Positions 27,841 to 35,823 of a stretch of 64,000 nt of DNA are shown here, in pieces. Made by a program: the position numbers and the translations under genes. The stretch covers positions 496,001 to 560,000 of the forward strand of contig CBDCTS010000007.1 of NCBI GenBank assembly GCA_965222345.1, in the 5' to 3' direction. The notes below the pieces were generated by a model, which searched no databases, was not told the origin of the DNA, and saw only the letters and a program-made list of their open reading frames with translations. The stretch is from JADFGZ01 sp965222345 (GTDB lineage: Bacteria; Acidobacteriota; Terriglobia; 2-12-FULL-54-10). Each line of letters starts with the position of its first letter. Position 1 is the first letter of the stretch.

Positions 27841-29826
27841 ATGGGATTTCAACTGGCAAGCGACTACCGGCCTCGGGGCGACCAAGTCACCGCGATCGAG
27901 CAACTGGTGGGCGGACTCGCCCAAGGCGAACAGCACCAGGTGCTGCTGGGGGTCACCGGGTCCGGCAAGACTTACACCATGGCCAAGGTGATTGAATCGG
28001 TGAGCCGCCCGGCGCTCGTTATGGCACACAATAAAACGCTCGCGGCACAGCTCTATCACGAGTTTCGAGCTTTCTTCCCGCACAATGCCGTCGAGTACTT
28101 CGTCAGCTACTATGACTACTACCAGCCGGAGGCATACATCGCCTCGACCGACACCTACATCGAGAAGGAAGCCACCATTAACGACGAGCTGGACAAGCTG
28201 CGGCTATCCGCCACGCGATCGCTGTTTGAGCGGCGCGACTGCGTTATCGTAGCCAGCGTCTCCTGCATCTACGGCCTCGGATCACCGGAAGCCTACTACG
28301 GCATGCTGCTGTTTCTGGAGAAAGGGCAAAAGATTTCCCGGCAGCAGATCCTCAAGCGCCTGGTGGAGATTCAATACGAGCGCAACGACCGGGACTTCAA
28401 GCGCGGCACCTTCCGCGTGCGGGGCGACGTGGTGGAGTTGTACCCCACCTACGACGACTCCGCCTACCGCATTGAACTGTGGGGCGATCAGGTGGAGAAA
28501 CTCTCCCGTATCGACCCGCTTTTCGGGCAGGTAAAGCAGGTCTACCAGCGCCTGCCCATCTATCCCAAGACGCACTACGTGATGTCGGCTGAAACCCGTG
28601 AGGAGGCCATCCGAAAAATCCTGGAAGAGCTGGACTGGTGGATACCGGAACTGGAGAAGCAGGGCAAGGTGCTGGAAGCAAAGCGCTTGGCCCAGCGAAC
28701 TCGGTTCGACGTGGAGATGATGCGACAGATCGGTTACTGCCACGGCATTGAGAATTACTCCCGGCATTTTTCCGGACGGCAGCCGGGCGAAGCGCCTCCT
28801 ACGCTGCTCGATTACATCGCCCGCGACTCTCTGATCTTTATTGATGAAAGCCATCAGACCGTGCCGCAGTTGCACGGCATGTATCGCGGCGACCGTTCCC
28901 GGAAAGAGAATCTGCTGGAGTATGGCTTCCGCCTGCCGAGCGCGCTCGACAACCGTCCCCTGAACTTTGAGGAGTTTGAGCAGCGGGTGAATCAGGTGAT
29001 CTACCTCTCGGCCACTCCGGGTCCCTATGAGATGACCAAATCGGCCGGGGTGGTGGTGGAGCAAATCATCCGCCCCACCGGGCTGGTGGACCCGGAGGTG
29101 GAGGTGCGTCCCATTCGCGGGCAGATCGACAACCTGCTCAGTGAAATCCGCGAGCGGGCGGCGCGCGGCGAACGGGTGCTGGTGACGACCTTGACCAAAC
29201 GCATGTCAGAGGACTTGGCGGAATATTACACCGAGGTGGGCGTGCGCTGCCGCTATCTGCACTCGGAGATTGAAACGCTGCAACGAGTGAAGCTGCTGCG
29301 CGACCTGCGCCGGGGCGAGTTCGACGTGATGATTGGCATCAACCTGCTGCGCGAGGGCCTCGACCTGCCGGAGGTCTCGCTGGTTGCCATCCTGGACGCC
29401 GACAAGGAAGGTTTCCTGCGCTCCGCCGGGGCGCTGATTCAGACCGTGGGCCGCGCGGCGCGGAACATTCGCGGCAAGGCCATCCTTTATGCCGACAATA
29501 TGACCGCCTCCATGAAGCAGGCGATTTCGGAGACCAACCGCCGCCGCGAGTTGCAGTTGCACTATAACGAAAAGAACCACATCACGCCGGAGTCAATCAT
29601 CAAGCCGGTGGACATGAGCCTGGTAGCCGTCGCCGAAGCGGACTACAGGACGCCTTCTTCGCAAGACACCGACCTGGACCAGTTTTCCACCACGGCCGAG
29701 CGGGACGAATTCATCGCGCGGCTGGAAGCGGAAATGCGCGATGCAGCCAAGAAGTTCGAGTTCGAGCGCGCCGCTCAGTTGAGAGACCGAATCCGAGCGC
29801 TGAAGCAGAGCGAAGTCACCGCCTGA
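27841..29826 (+). CDS. uvrB: UvrABC excinuclease subunit B
   Basis: The helicase-like subunit that verifies damage and recruits UvrC. It has 661 residues, as is usual. Walker A is GVTGSGKTYTMAKVI. The beta-hairpin region is FVSYYDYYQPEAYIASTDTYIEKEATIN, motif II is LIFIDESHQT, and motifs V/VI include GINLLREGLDLPEVSLVAILDADKEGFLRS and QTVGRAARN. The C-terminal UVR motif (FIARLEAEMRDAAKKFEFERAAQLRDRIRAL) binds UvrC. ATG 27841. It is divergent from uvrA and followed by a small zinc-ribbon gene. Confidence 0.97.
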   Translation: MGFQLASDYRPRGDQVTAIEQLVGGLAQGEQHQVLLGVTGSGKTYTMAKVIESVSRPALVMAHNKTLAAQLYHEFRAFFPHNAVEYFVSYYDYYQPEAYIASTDTYIEKEATINDELDKLRLSATRSLFERRDCVIVASVSCIYGLGSPEAYYGMLLFLEKGQKISRQQILKRLVEIQYERNDRDFKRGTFRVRGDVVELYPTYDDSAYRIELWGDQVEKLSRIDPLFGQVKQVYQRLPIYPKTHYVMSAETREEAIRKILEELDWWIPELEKQGKVLEAKRLAQRTRFDVEMMRQIGYCHGIENYSRHFSGRQPGEAPPTLLDYIARDSLIFIDESHQTVPQLHGMYRGDRSRKENLLEYGFRLPSALDNRPLNFEEFEQRVNQVIYLSATPGPYEMTKSAGVVVEQIIRPTGLVDPEVEVRPIRGQIDNLLSEIRERAARGERVLVTTLTKRMSEDLAEYYTEVGVRCRYLHSEIETLQRVKLLRDLRRGEFDVMIGINLLREGLDLPEVSLVAILDADKEGFLRSAGALIQTVGRAARNIRGKAILYADNMTASMKQAISETNRRRELQLHYNEKNHITPESIIKPVDMSLVAVAEADYRTPSSQDTDLDQFSTTAERDEFIARLEAEMRDAAKKFEFERAAQLRDRIRALKQSEVTA

Positions 29827-29994
29827 TGGAACCACAGAGTCACAGAGATTGCAGAGGCGCACTTGAACTGGCCACGATATACTCTGACGCTTAAGGTAAA
29901 CTAGGGCAGAACCAGCGGGGGGAACGAGGCGAAGGCGTAGCCGAAGCCGCTGAGACATTGAACGACCGTCAGCAACGAGGAATGCCGATTTTCT

Positions 29995-30228
29995 ATGGAT
30001 CAATTTGAGAATCTGGAAGCGGTTTCGATCTTCTGTTCCAAGTGCCGGCAGGCCATGCCGGTGCGCAAGAAGTTGCTTTTGGTTCTGATGGACCGGGAAA
30101 TCTACGAATACCTCTGTGCCCGCTGCGGAACTTCAGTGGCCAAGAAAAACGAGCCGCTGCAAACTCGCCCCTCCAGCCGTTTTCCCGGTGGCCCCGGCAA
30201 TATGGCTGGGCCGGGAAATTTTGTTTGA
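29995..30228 (+). CDS. Small zinc-ribbon-like protein, unknown function
   Basis: It has 77 residues. Two CxxC knuckles (IFCSKCRQ at ~13-18 and YLCARCGT at ~40-46) are spaced like a zinc ribbon, separated by a hydrophobic strand (KKLLLVLMDREIYEY). The final 30 residues are Gly/Pro-rich and probably disordered. ATG 29995 is 168 nt after uvrB on the same strand. The paired-knuckle design supports a real gene. The function is unknown, and a nucleic-acid or protein-binding accessory is only a guess. Confidence 0.6.
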   Translation: MDQFENLEAVSIFCSKCRQAMPVRKKLLLVLMDREIYEYLCARCGTSVAKKNEPLQTRPSSRFPGGPGNMAGPGNFV

Positions 30229-30554
30229 CGCGGCAAGCCTACTTACCATCATCTGTCCTTTAACTTCTTTCAAGATTCTCGACAGTAGAACAGGTGCGCC
30301 GGGAGCAAGCCGCGCCGCCAGGGAGCAGGTAAGAATGCCTGCCCTACCTAACCGCCCTTTGCCATGGAGCCGTCGCTTCGATCGCAGTATCGGTTCCAGC
30401 AAAGCCCCCTGTTCATCGCTGACTTTCCAGTGTCTCTGCATGGGTTTCGATTTCCAACAAATCGCCAGAGCTGCTTTCGTTTGCCCTGTTCCCTCTGCTC
30501 TGCAACCCTCTTTCTTTTCTTCCGGTTGCCAAAGAACTAATTTTTAGACTGGCT
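30229..30554. other. Spacer between zinc-ribbon gene and TonB receptor
   Basis: This 326-bp convergent spacer has no gene I can support. It contains a copy of the short palindromic spacer repeat (GCAGGTAAGAATGCCTGCCC, 30326-30345), related to those near 6546 and 37650-37720, and the terminator listed next. Confidence 0.5.
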
Positions 30555-30563
30555 CTAAAAATT
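30539..30563 (-). terminator. Terminator hairpin of the TonB-dependent receptor gene
   Basis: AATTTTTAGA and TCTAAAAATT make a perfect 10-bp stem with a 5-nt loop. The receptor's TAG stop lies inside the stem. On the minus strand the A/T-rich arm could act as the U-tract, so this fits an intrinsic terminator, though the stem is AT-rich. Confidence 0.5.
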
Positions 30564-33389
30564 CAAACGCAGGGAGAACTGCACCTGACGGCCCTTGTTT
30601 ATCGTGTTGGTGATTTGGCCAAACGTGGGAATGGATATCTGGACCCCCGGCTTTGCGAATTGAGCGTGATTGAAGAGATTGATGAACTCCGCGCGGAACT
30701 GCAACGTTCTTTCCCGCCCGCCGGCGAACTGAAACATTTTACCCACCGCAAAGTTCCAGTTGTTGGTGCCGTCCTTTCGGAACGTGTTGTAGCCGATGTT
30801 ACCGCGGCCGCCGGGAGGAATGGTGGTGGTGTCGAAAAATGCCCGGTTAAAGATCGACTGGGAGGTGTCGGGATCGTCCGGGCTCGTTCCCAGGATGTCC
30901 GGATTCAAAATGTTGGGGCGGTCCGAGGTTTGCCCGTCCACATTGCCGAAACCGGGTGAGTCCGAGCCGGTGTGGGGATGAAAGGTGGTGCCGGATTGTA
31001 ATAGGGTGGTGCCGGAAATCTGCCACCCTCCGAACAGAGCTCCTTTCCATCCGTTGGCCCCGGCGGCAAAAGGAAGCTCGTAGCTGTAGCTGAGGAGGAA
31101 AGCGTGAGGGGTGTCGAATAGGCTGACTCCCTTCTGATCGCTGAACCGGCTGCAGAGTTCGCAACTGGCCGTTCCCACTTCGGGAGGGGATTCCACGGAA
31201 GCGGTGTTGGTGAAATCGCCGCCCGTGTCGATATTCTTGCCGAAGGTGTAGGTGGCGCGGAACGTCAGCCCCTGGGTCAGCCTCTTCTGGAAGGAAAGCT
31301 GCATCGCGTCGTAATAGGCGATGCTGTTGCTTTCGATCATCCGAATGGCGGTGAAGCGGGGGTCGGGCCGCCTCTGGTTAATGGTGCGCGTAGTGGTGGG
31401 TATGCCGGGAACGGGTTGGGCGCGGTTGTATTCTCCCCGGGTGAGAAGCTTGAAGGACCGCATCCCAAGATAGGCAATACGAAACGTGCTGTTCCACGGC
31501 AGGGCTCGCTCAATGCTGAGGGTATATTGGTGCGAGTACGGGTGCACCAGGTCGGGACTCAAAATGTTCAGCGCCGACCGGCCGCCCTCTTTGGGTTCCT
31601 GGGGAATGCCGGACAGCAGGTTTGCAAAGTCCGGCTCGAACACCTCGATCACCTGGGTGGCCGGCGGATTAAAGCGCGTCATTCCGTAGGAGACCGGGAA
31701 TATGGTTCCGTAAGAGATTCCGTAAGCGCCCCGAACCGTCGTTCCTCCACTGCGGGGATTCCAGGCAAAACCAAAGCGCGGGGCAACATTATTTTTGTCA
31801 GCCGAAAAGCCGGTGTCGGTGAGGTTGTTCACCTCGGTGGGCGCGGTCATCAATTCATACCGCAACCCCAGGCTCAGGCTGAAGGTGGGAAACAGGCGGA
31901 TCTGGTCCTCGACGAATAAGAAGTGTTCCCAATTCCGAAAACCGCGGTAGAGATTTCCCACTGCAATCGTGAAGACGCTGGGGCGGCCGGCGAGCAAATT
32001 TTCAGCCGCCGTGCGTCCGAAGTCCGAAGCAAACCGCACGGTCCCACGGCTGTTGTCGCTTTGCAGGTCGTTAACCTGAATACGCGTGGTGCTCCAGCCT
32101 GCCTTCAGGGTGTGCCGCCCGAAAGTCCGGCTGAGATCTCCGTACAGTTGAAAACGGTTCTGAATTCTGCGGCGCGGGAAGATCGCGCCGGGGCCGATGT
32201 TGGCCACGTCGAATGCCATGTCGATTTCAGGAACGGAAGAAACGCCCAGAGGCGCCAGAAGTTCCGTGAAACGACGGGTCGGCTGCAACAGTGCCTTGGT
32301 CCGGTCATAGTGAAATCCGAAACGCCCGACGGTTTCGGGAGAAAAAACCTGGGTCACGCCGGCGTGTGCAGCCTGGGTTCGCAGATCCGTCTGAGGATTC
32401 TGCCCGGCCACCAACTGGAAGGGGTCCTCGCTGTAATTGTTGATGGAATATCGAAAGGCGAGGGAAGTGTCCTCCGACGGCCTGAAGTCCAGGCGAGCCA
32501 AGCCATTGGAGGAATCGATATCGCGGGGAGCGTTCGAATTGAGCTGCCCGTTCGGCAGGTTAGGCTCTTCGTGCGGGAAAGCCGTTAAGAGGTTGTTGAT
32601 TACTTCTCTCACTCGCGGATCGGCTGCGGTTGACTGTAGATTCTGGCCGCAGATTCTGCACACGATGTTTCCGTTGACCAAGCCCGAGGTAAAATCCTGC
32701 CCGAATTGCAGCAGCAAGGATGCGTTGGGGGAGAGCAGCGGCCCGCCGCCGGTCAGGTCGTAGTTGCTCGAACGCGAGGGGCGCAACGGTCCGACGTTGA
32801 AGAAGTTTCGGGCGTTCAACTTGCTGTTTTGGTGCATCCCGAAAACCGTGCCCCGCCAGGCCGCTGCCAGCGGACGGGGGCGGATCATTTCAAACTGCTG
32901 CACGGGGGCGCCAAACAATGCGCCAAAGTAGTTCTGCTCCGGCTGAAATTCCGGAATGTATCGCGGATCGGGGCCGCGCCGAATCGTGAGGAGAACCCGG
33001 ACGCTGTTGAGGTCAATCCGGTAGACAAAGATGTTCGGATTCAGCTCCTCTGCAGCGGAGACGGTCTGGGCAGCAGCTTGCCTGAATTGAAAGTCAGCTC
33101 GGACTGAGCCCGGTCCTCGCCCGACGGAGACCTCCTGCTGAAGCGAACCCTGCTGGGAAGGCGCCGAGATCGTCACGATGTAAAACCCAGGATCGAGATT
33201 CGGGATCGCATAGGCACCATCCTCTCCCGTAACAGCTTCCCAGTGAGCGTCTTCCTCCTGGTTGGTTACGGTGATCTTTGCCCCGGAAAGGGGCGTGCCC
33301 TGCGCGTTCCGAATGTGCCCCTGAATCTCCCCGGCGGAGGCAGTTGCCGTCCAGGATAAAACAAGCGCCCAGAGCAGGAAATCCTTCAT
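30555..33389 (-). CDS. TonB-dependent receptor with carboxypeptidase-regulatory domain (Oar-like)
   Basis: An outer-membrane beta-barrel receptor of 944 residues. The signal peptide (MKDFLLWALVLSWTATASA) is followed by a carboxypeptidase-regulatory-like domain (GEIQGHIRNAQGTPLSGAKITV...YAIPNLDPGFYIVTISAPS, ~20-100) and a long barrel rich in alternating aromatic strands (SLGLRYELMTAPTEVNNL, NVAPRFGFAWNPRSGGTTVRGAYGISYG). It ends in the outer-membrane sorting signal FSLRLNF. This architecture is abundant in Acidobacteriota. Known relatives import large or unknown substrates, and the substrate here is unknown. The gene is monocistronic, with a hairpin at its stop. Confidence 0.85.
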   Translation of the reverse strand: MKDFLLWALVLSWTATASAGEIQGHIRNAQGTPLSGAKITVTNQEEDAHWEAVTGEDGAYAIPNLDPGFYIVTISAPSQQGSLQQEVSVGRGPGSVRADFQFRQAAAQTVSAAEELNPNIFVYRIDLNSVRVLLTIRRGPDPRYIPEFQPEQNYFGALFGAPVQQFEMIRPRPLAAAWRGTVFGMHQNSKLNARNFFNVGPLRPSRSSNYDLTGGGPLLSPNASLLLQFGQDFTSGLVNGNIVCRICGQNLQSTAADPRVREVINNLLTAFPHEEPNLPNGQLNSNAPRDIDSSNGLARLDFRPSEDTSLAFRYSINNYSEDPFQLVAGQNPQTDLRTQAAHAGVTQVFSPETVGRFGFHYDRTKALLQPTRRFTELLAPLGVSSVPEIDMAFDVANIGPGAIFPRRRIQNRFQLYGDLSRTFGRHTLKAGWSTTRIQVNDLQSDNSRGTVRFASDFGRTAAENLLAGRPSVFTIAVGNLYRGFRNWEHFLFVEDQIRLFPTFSLSLGLRYELMTAPTEVNNLTDTGFSADKNNVAPRFGFAWNPRSGGTTVRGAYGISYGTIFPVSYGMTRFNPPATQVIEVFEPDFANLLSGIPQEPKEGGRSALNILSPDLVHPYSHQYTLSIERALPWNSTFRIAYLGMRSFKLLTRGEYNRAQPVPGIPTTTRTINQRRPDPRFTAIRMIESNSIAYYDAMQLSFQKRLTQGLTFRATYTFGKNIDTGGDFTNTASVESPPEVGTASCELCSRFSDQKGVSLFDTPHAFLLSYSYELPFAAGANGWKGALFGGWQISGTTLLQSGTTFHPHTGSDSPGFGNVDGQTSDRPNILNPDILGTSPDDPDTSQSIFNRAFFDTTTIPPGGRGNIGYNTFRKDGTNNWNFAVGKMFQFAGGRERTLQFRAEFINLFNHAQFAKPGVQISIPTFGQITNTINKGRQVQFSLRLNF

Positions 33390-33586
33390 GAAAACGTTCC
33401 TTTGCGGTTGTGGTGTTCTTAGAAGGTTATATCACAGGGATTGTGTTTCCGTCCAGGCTGTGACGGCTGGCCGAGGCCAGCGCTCGCAGTTGGCGCAATA
33501 CCGGGACTGCCTGGCAATGACAGCAAGGGAGGGAGAAAGCTAGGAATCTGCACGAATATCGGGAAAATAGACAGAATATGGGGAGC

Positions 33587-33594
33587 GAAATCTC
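33587..33594. repeat. Target-site duplication of the IS1-family element, left copy
   Basis: GAAATCTC directly precedes the left terminal repeat and is repeated exactly at 35628-35635 after the right terminal repeat. This proves the element boundaries and indicates insertion by transposition. Confidence 0.9.
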
Positions 33595-33631
33595 GGTAGT
33601 GTCTCAGTTTGACTTGATGAAAAGGCAGGGC

Positions 33632-33883
33632 GGCTAAATCCCCTCCCTGGGGTCTTGCTACGCTCAGGAGAGATGGTTCTCTCTGTGAACATGGCTCTAT
33701 CTGCCCAGGGAGGGGATTTAGGCACCTTGTCAAAAGGTGTTCAGAGATGGGGAGGCCATTACTAGCTCCAGACCGCCACGTCGGCTATCCAGAGTTTTCA
33801 TGGCCTCTTCCACCGGAGCGGGGAAGACTATTACTAACCCCAGAGATCAACGACTGACCTCCAGGGTTTTCATGGTGTTCCCC
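33632..33883. other. Structured non-coding block in the left part of the IS1-family element
   Basis: Going left to right: a 20-nt inverted repeat with 18 pairing positions plus a G-G/C-C inversion (33632-33651 with 33704-33723), whose 52-nt loop holds GAGAGA-TGGT-TCTCTC (33668-33683); a 6-bp hairpin CACCTT/AAGGTG (33723-33739); then two tandem ~70-nt units (33749-33819 and 33820-33888). Each tandem unit closes with its own stem, GAGGCCAT/ATGGCCTC in the first and GGGGAA.AC.AT with its partner in the second. The stems differ in sequence yet keep pairing, which looks like compensatory change. It may be an RNA or a DNA structure used in transposition. Confidence 0.55.
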
Positions 33884-33971
33884 GCCAACACTCAGTATAA
33901 TGTGAATTGTCAAAATAAAAAAATATCCTGACAGCCCTATGCTATTATGAAGCCGCTAGTAAGGAGAAATA

Positions 33972-34211
33972 ATGCCCAAAGGTCCAAAAGGCCAATGGCG
34001 ACCAAAAGGCACAATAGCCTGTGCCGTTCACGTTGGAAAGATAGCGACCGGAGAGATTGAGGAAACCACTCAAGCCCCTGCCCAGGGGACACCGGAAGCC
34101 AACAAAGAACGTGCGCGCAAGGGTGGCTTGGCTCGCGCTGAATCACTCACCCCAGAGCGAAAGCACGAGATCGCCGCATCGGGCGCCGCTGCTCGTTGGG
34201 GTCAATCTTAA
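33972..34211 (+). CDS. Small basic passenger protein of the IS1-family element
   Basis: It has 79 residues with ATG 33972 preceded by AAGGAG 7 nt upstream, a good ribosome-binding site. The start is MPKGPKGQWRPKGTI, the middle is acidic, and the tail is a basic helix (ERARKGGLARAESLTPERKHEIAASGAAARW). This 'KGGLARA..LTPERR.EIA..AA.ARW' tail is a motif I associate with small uncharacterised bacterial proteins, some of them nucleic-acid-binding. The function is unknown. It lies inside the element, converging with the next gene (4 nt between stops), so it moves with the IS. Confidence 0.6.
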   Translation: MPKGPKGQWRPKGTIACAVHVGKIATGEIEETTQAPAQGTPEANKERARKGGLARAESLTPERKHEIAASGAAARWGQS

Positions 34212-34215
34212 CCGC

Positions 34216-34482
34216 TCAGATGAACATCACGTCAGGGCCGTAAGTTCTGAAGACCCTCATCAGATTATCCAGCCGCTTGTTTTCCGTTCCCAGCATAAGC
34301 CCCGCAATTGTTGTCCAACCCGCCTGGCCAATTACCGTCTCAATTTCCATGAACCGTTGCCGGTTGTCCCGGATCGCGGCGTGGAAACTTGGCTCGGTCG
34401 TTCTGGATTGAAGATTATCGAGTGCCGAAAGTCCAGCTTTGACACCGGCACATAGGTCCACAACTCTCTGATTATGAGGCAT
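34216..34482 (-). CDS. Small passenger protein of the IS1-family element, unknown function
   Basis: It has 88 residues and I do not recognise it. It is mostly helical and soluble (VVDLCAGVKAGLSALDNLQ, AIRDNRQRFMEIETVIGQA, NKRLDNLMRVF), without signal or membrane segments. Minus-strand ATG 34482; its stop is 4 nt from the stop of the convergent 79-residue gene. A pair of small genes inside an IS could be a toxin-antitoxin or a regulator of transposition. Convergent rather than operonic order argues against a standard toxin-antitoxin unit. It could also be a non-coding shadow, and there is no strong ribosome-binding site. Confidence 0.4.
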   Translation of the reverse strand: MPHNQRVVDLCAGVKAGLSALDNLQSRTTEPSFHAAIRDNRQRFMEIETVIGQAGWTTIAGLMLGTENKRLDNLMRVFRTYGPDVMFI

Positions 34483-34504
34483 TTAGCCCTCCATTTGACC
34501 CGGA

Positions 34505-34617
34505 GGGCTTGACAGGGCAGGGCTGCCCGTGCTAAAAAACAAGAGTAGCCTGTTACCTGAGAGGACCTGTCAAGCCCGCCAGGCTAAGTTTTGGGCCGAT
34601 GTTTGTAGCATCGGCCC
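34505..34617. other. Inverted repeat and strong hairpin upstream of the IS1-type transposase
   Basis: GGGCTTGACAGG (34505-34516) pairs perfectly with CCTGTCAAGCCC (34566-34577), enclosing a GGGCA/TGCCC mini-hairpin. It is followed by a 9-bp hairpin GGGCCGATG/CATCGGCCC with a 7-nt loop (34593-34617). The last could be a terminator shielding the transposase from outside transcription, as some insertion sequences have. No long T-run follows, so this is tentative. Confidence 0.5.
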
Positions 34618-34674
34618 GTTCGATTTCTCGCCCCCTATCCTATCACAAATACCTGAAATAAATAAAGAAAACAC

Positions 34675-34703
34675 TTGACTTCCATGCTTGCTTAATGTAT
34701 CAT
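34675..34703 (+). promoter_or_regulatory. Sigma-70-type promoter of the IS1-type transposase
   Basis: TTGACT (34675-34680) and TATCAT (34698-34703) are separated by 17 nt. The expected start of transcription (about 7 nt on) coincides with the transposase ATG at 34710, so the mRNA may be leaderless. Confidence 0.6.
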
Positions 34704-34709
34704 TTAGGA

Positions 34710-35609
34710 ATGAATAAGCTAAGCAGAAAGAAGCGAGCCAAGATCATCAAGATGCTGGTTGAAGGTAGTTCTCTCCGGTCAATCAGCCGGATTGAGGATG
34801 TTTCAATCAACACAGTTACCAAGCTGCTAGTGGGAGCTGGTGAAGCCTGCGCCAATTATCACAGTGAAGCGGTTCGCAATGTCCGGTCTCGCCGAGTCCA
34901 GGTGGATGAGATTTGGAGCTTCTGCTACTCCAAGGAAAAGAATGTATCCTCTGCCAAGGCAGCGCCCGAATTTTCCGGGGATGTATGGACATGGACGGCC
35001 CTGGACAGCGACAGCAAGCTCATTGTGTCCTATGTGATCGGGGATCGCTCTACAGCGACCGCACTGGCGTTTATGGATGACTTGAAGGCAAGGCTGGCTG
35101 ACCGAGTGCAATTGACCTCTGACGGCCACAATGTTTACAGGGAAGCGGTCGAGACAGTGTTCGGCAGGGAAGTTGATTTTGCCCAGCTCATAAAGCTCTA
35201 TGGCAAGCCGGAAGGGGAAGCCGCCACAGAAAGCCGGTATTCACCTGGAGAATGCACCGGGGCCAAAAAAAGGCGCGTTGTCGGGAATCCAGACCAAACC
35301 CTGATTAGCACTTCGCACGTCGAGCGCCACAATCTGACAATGCGGATGAGCATGAGGCGGTTTACCCGCCTCACCAATGCTTTCTCGAAAAAACTGTACA
35401 ACCATTTTCTTTCTCTCGCGCTGTACTTTGTGTATTACAACTTCTGCCGGATTCACAAAACGCTGCGAGAGACTCCGGCAATGACTGCTGGCCTGACTGA
35501 AACCTTGCATGATGCAGAGTGGATTGTTGACCTGATTGACGCGAGCGCACAGAAGCCGCAGAAACCAGGCCCGAAACCCGGAACAAAATATGGCACAAGA
35601 AATCAATAG
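34710..35609 (+). CDS. IS1-family transposase
   Basis: It has 299 residues from ATG 34710. An N-terminal helix-turn-helix (KRAKIIKMLVEGSSLRSISRI...SINTVTKLL) precedes an IS1-type DDE nuclease: VQVDEIWSF (first Asp), LTSDGHNVY (second Asp), and the C-terminal STSHVERHNLTMRMSMRRFTRL...FSKK block that matches the IS1 'xRxNLxLRxxxxRLxRxxxxFSKS' pattern and holds the catalytic Glu. It is one continuous frame, unlike classical IS1, where a frameshift joins InsA and InsB. Its TAG stop lies at the edge of the right terminal repeat. The start just upstream at 34695 is less likely, because it precedes the -10 box. Confidence 0.85.
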   Translation: MNKLSRKKRAKIIKMLVEGSSLRSISRIEDVSINTVTKLLVGAGEACANYHSEAVRNVRSRRVQVDEIWSFCYSKEKNVSSAKAAPEFSGDVWTWTALDSDSKLIVSYVIGDRSTATALAFMDDLKARLADRVQLTSDGHNVYREAVETVFGREVDFAQLIKLYGKPEGEAATESRYSPGECTGAKKRRVVGNPDQTLISTSHVERHNLTMRMSMRRFTRLTNAFSKKLYNHFLSLALYFVYYNFCRIHKTLRETPAMTAGLTETLHDAEWIVDLIDASAQKPQKPGPKPGTKYGTRNQ

Positions 35610-35627
35610 TCAAACTGAGACACTACC

Positions 35628-35635
35628 GAAATCTC
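35628..35635. repeat. Target-site duplication of the IS1-family element, right copy
   Basis: GAAATCTC, identical to 33587-33594. Removing the element and one copy restores the uninterrupted spacer between the TonB receptor and pgsA. Confidence 0.9.
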
Positions 35636-35823
35636 TTTGACAGCGTATGGGGGCTTGGTTATAGTAGAATTTAAGGGCAGCGAGCAATCGCGCCGAAACA
35701 GGCGAAACCTTATGTGGTGAAATTTTCGGCGCGGATTACACAAAAGACCTTGCAAGCAAACACTCGGGCCGCTAGGGAAGCCTTGCCGCTGGTGGAACGA
35801 GGCAGATCCTTTGGGCCAAGCCC

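Larger units (their letters stand above)
33595..35627 (+). mobile_element. Complete IS1-family element with passenger genes (2,033 bp)
   Basis: It is bounded by 20-bp perfect terminal inverted repeats (GGTAGTGTCTCAGTTTGACT at 33595-33614 and its complement at 35608-35627) and flanked by an 8-bp duplication GAAATCTC. It carries a single-frame IS1-type transposase (34710-35609), two small passenger genes, and ~380 bp of highly structured non-coding DNA at its left end. Classical IS1 is under 800 bp, so this belongs to a longer subgroup or a derivative with cargo. Intact ends and an exact duplication suggest a recent insertion. Confidence 0.9.

Noticed and set aside
33749..33888. Two tandem ~70-nt units considered as a CRISPR array
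   Set aside because: Only two units, no constant-repeat/variable-spacer pattern and no cas genes. Similarity is spread across the unit and the stems pair, so they are structured tandem repeats.
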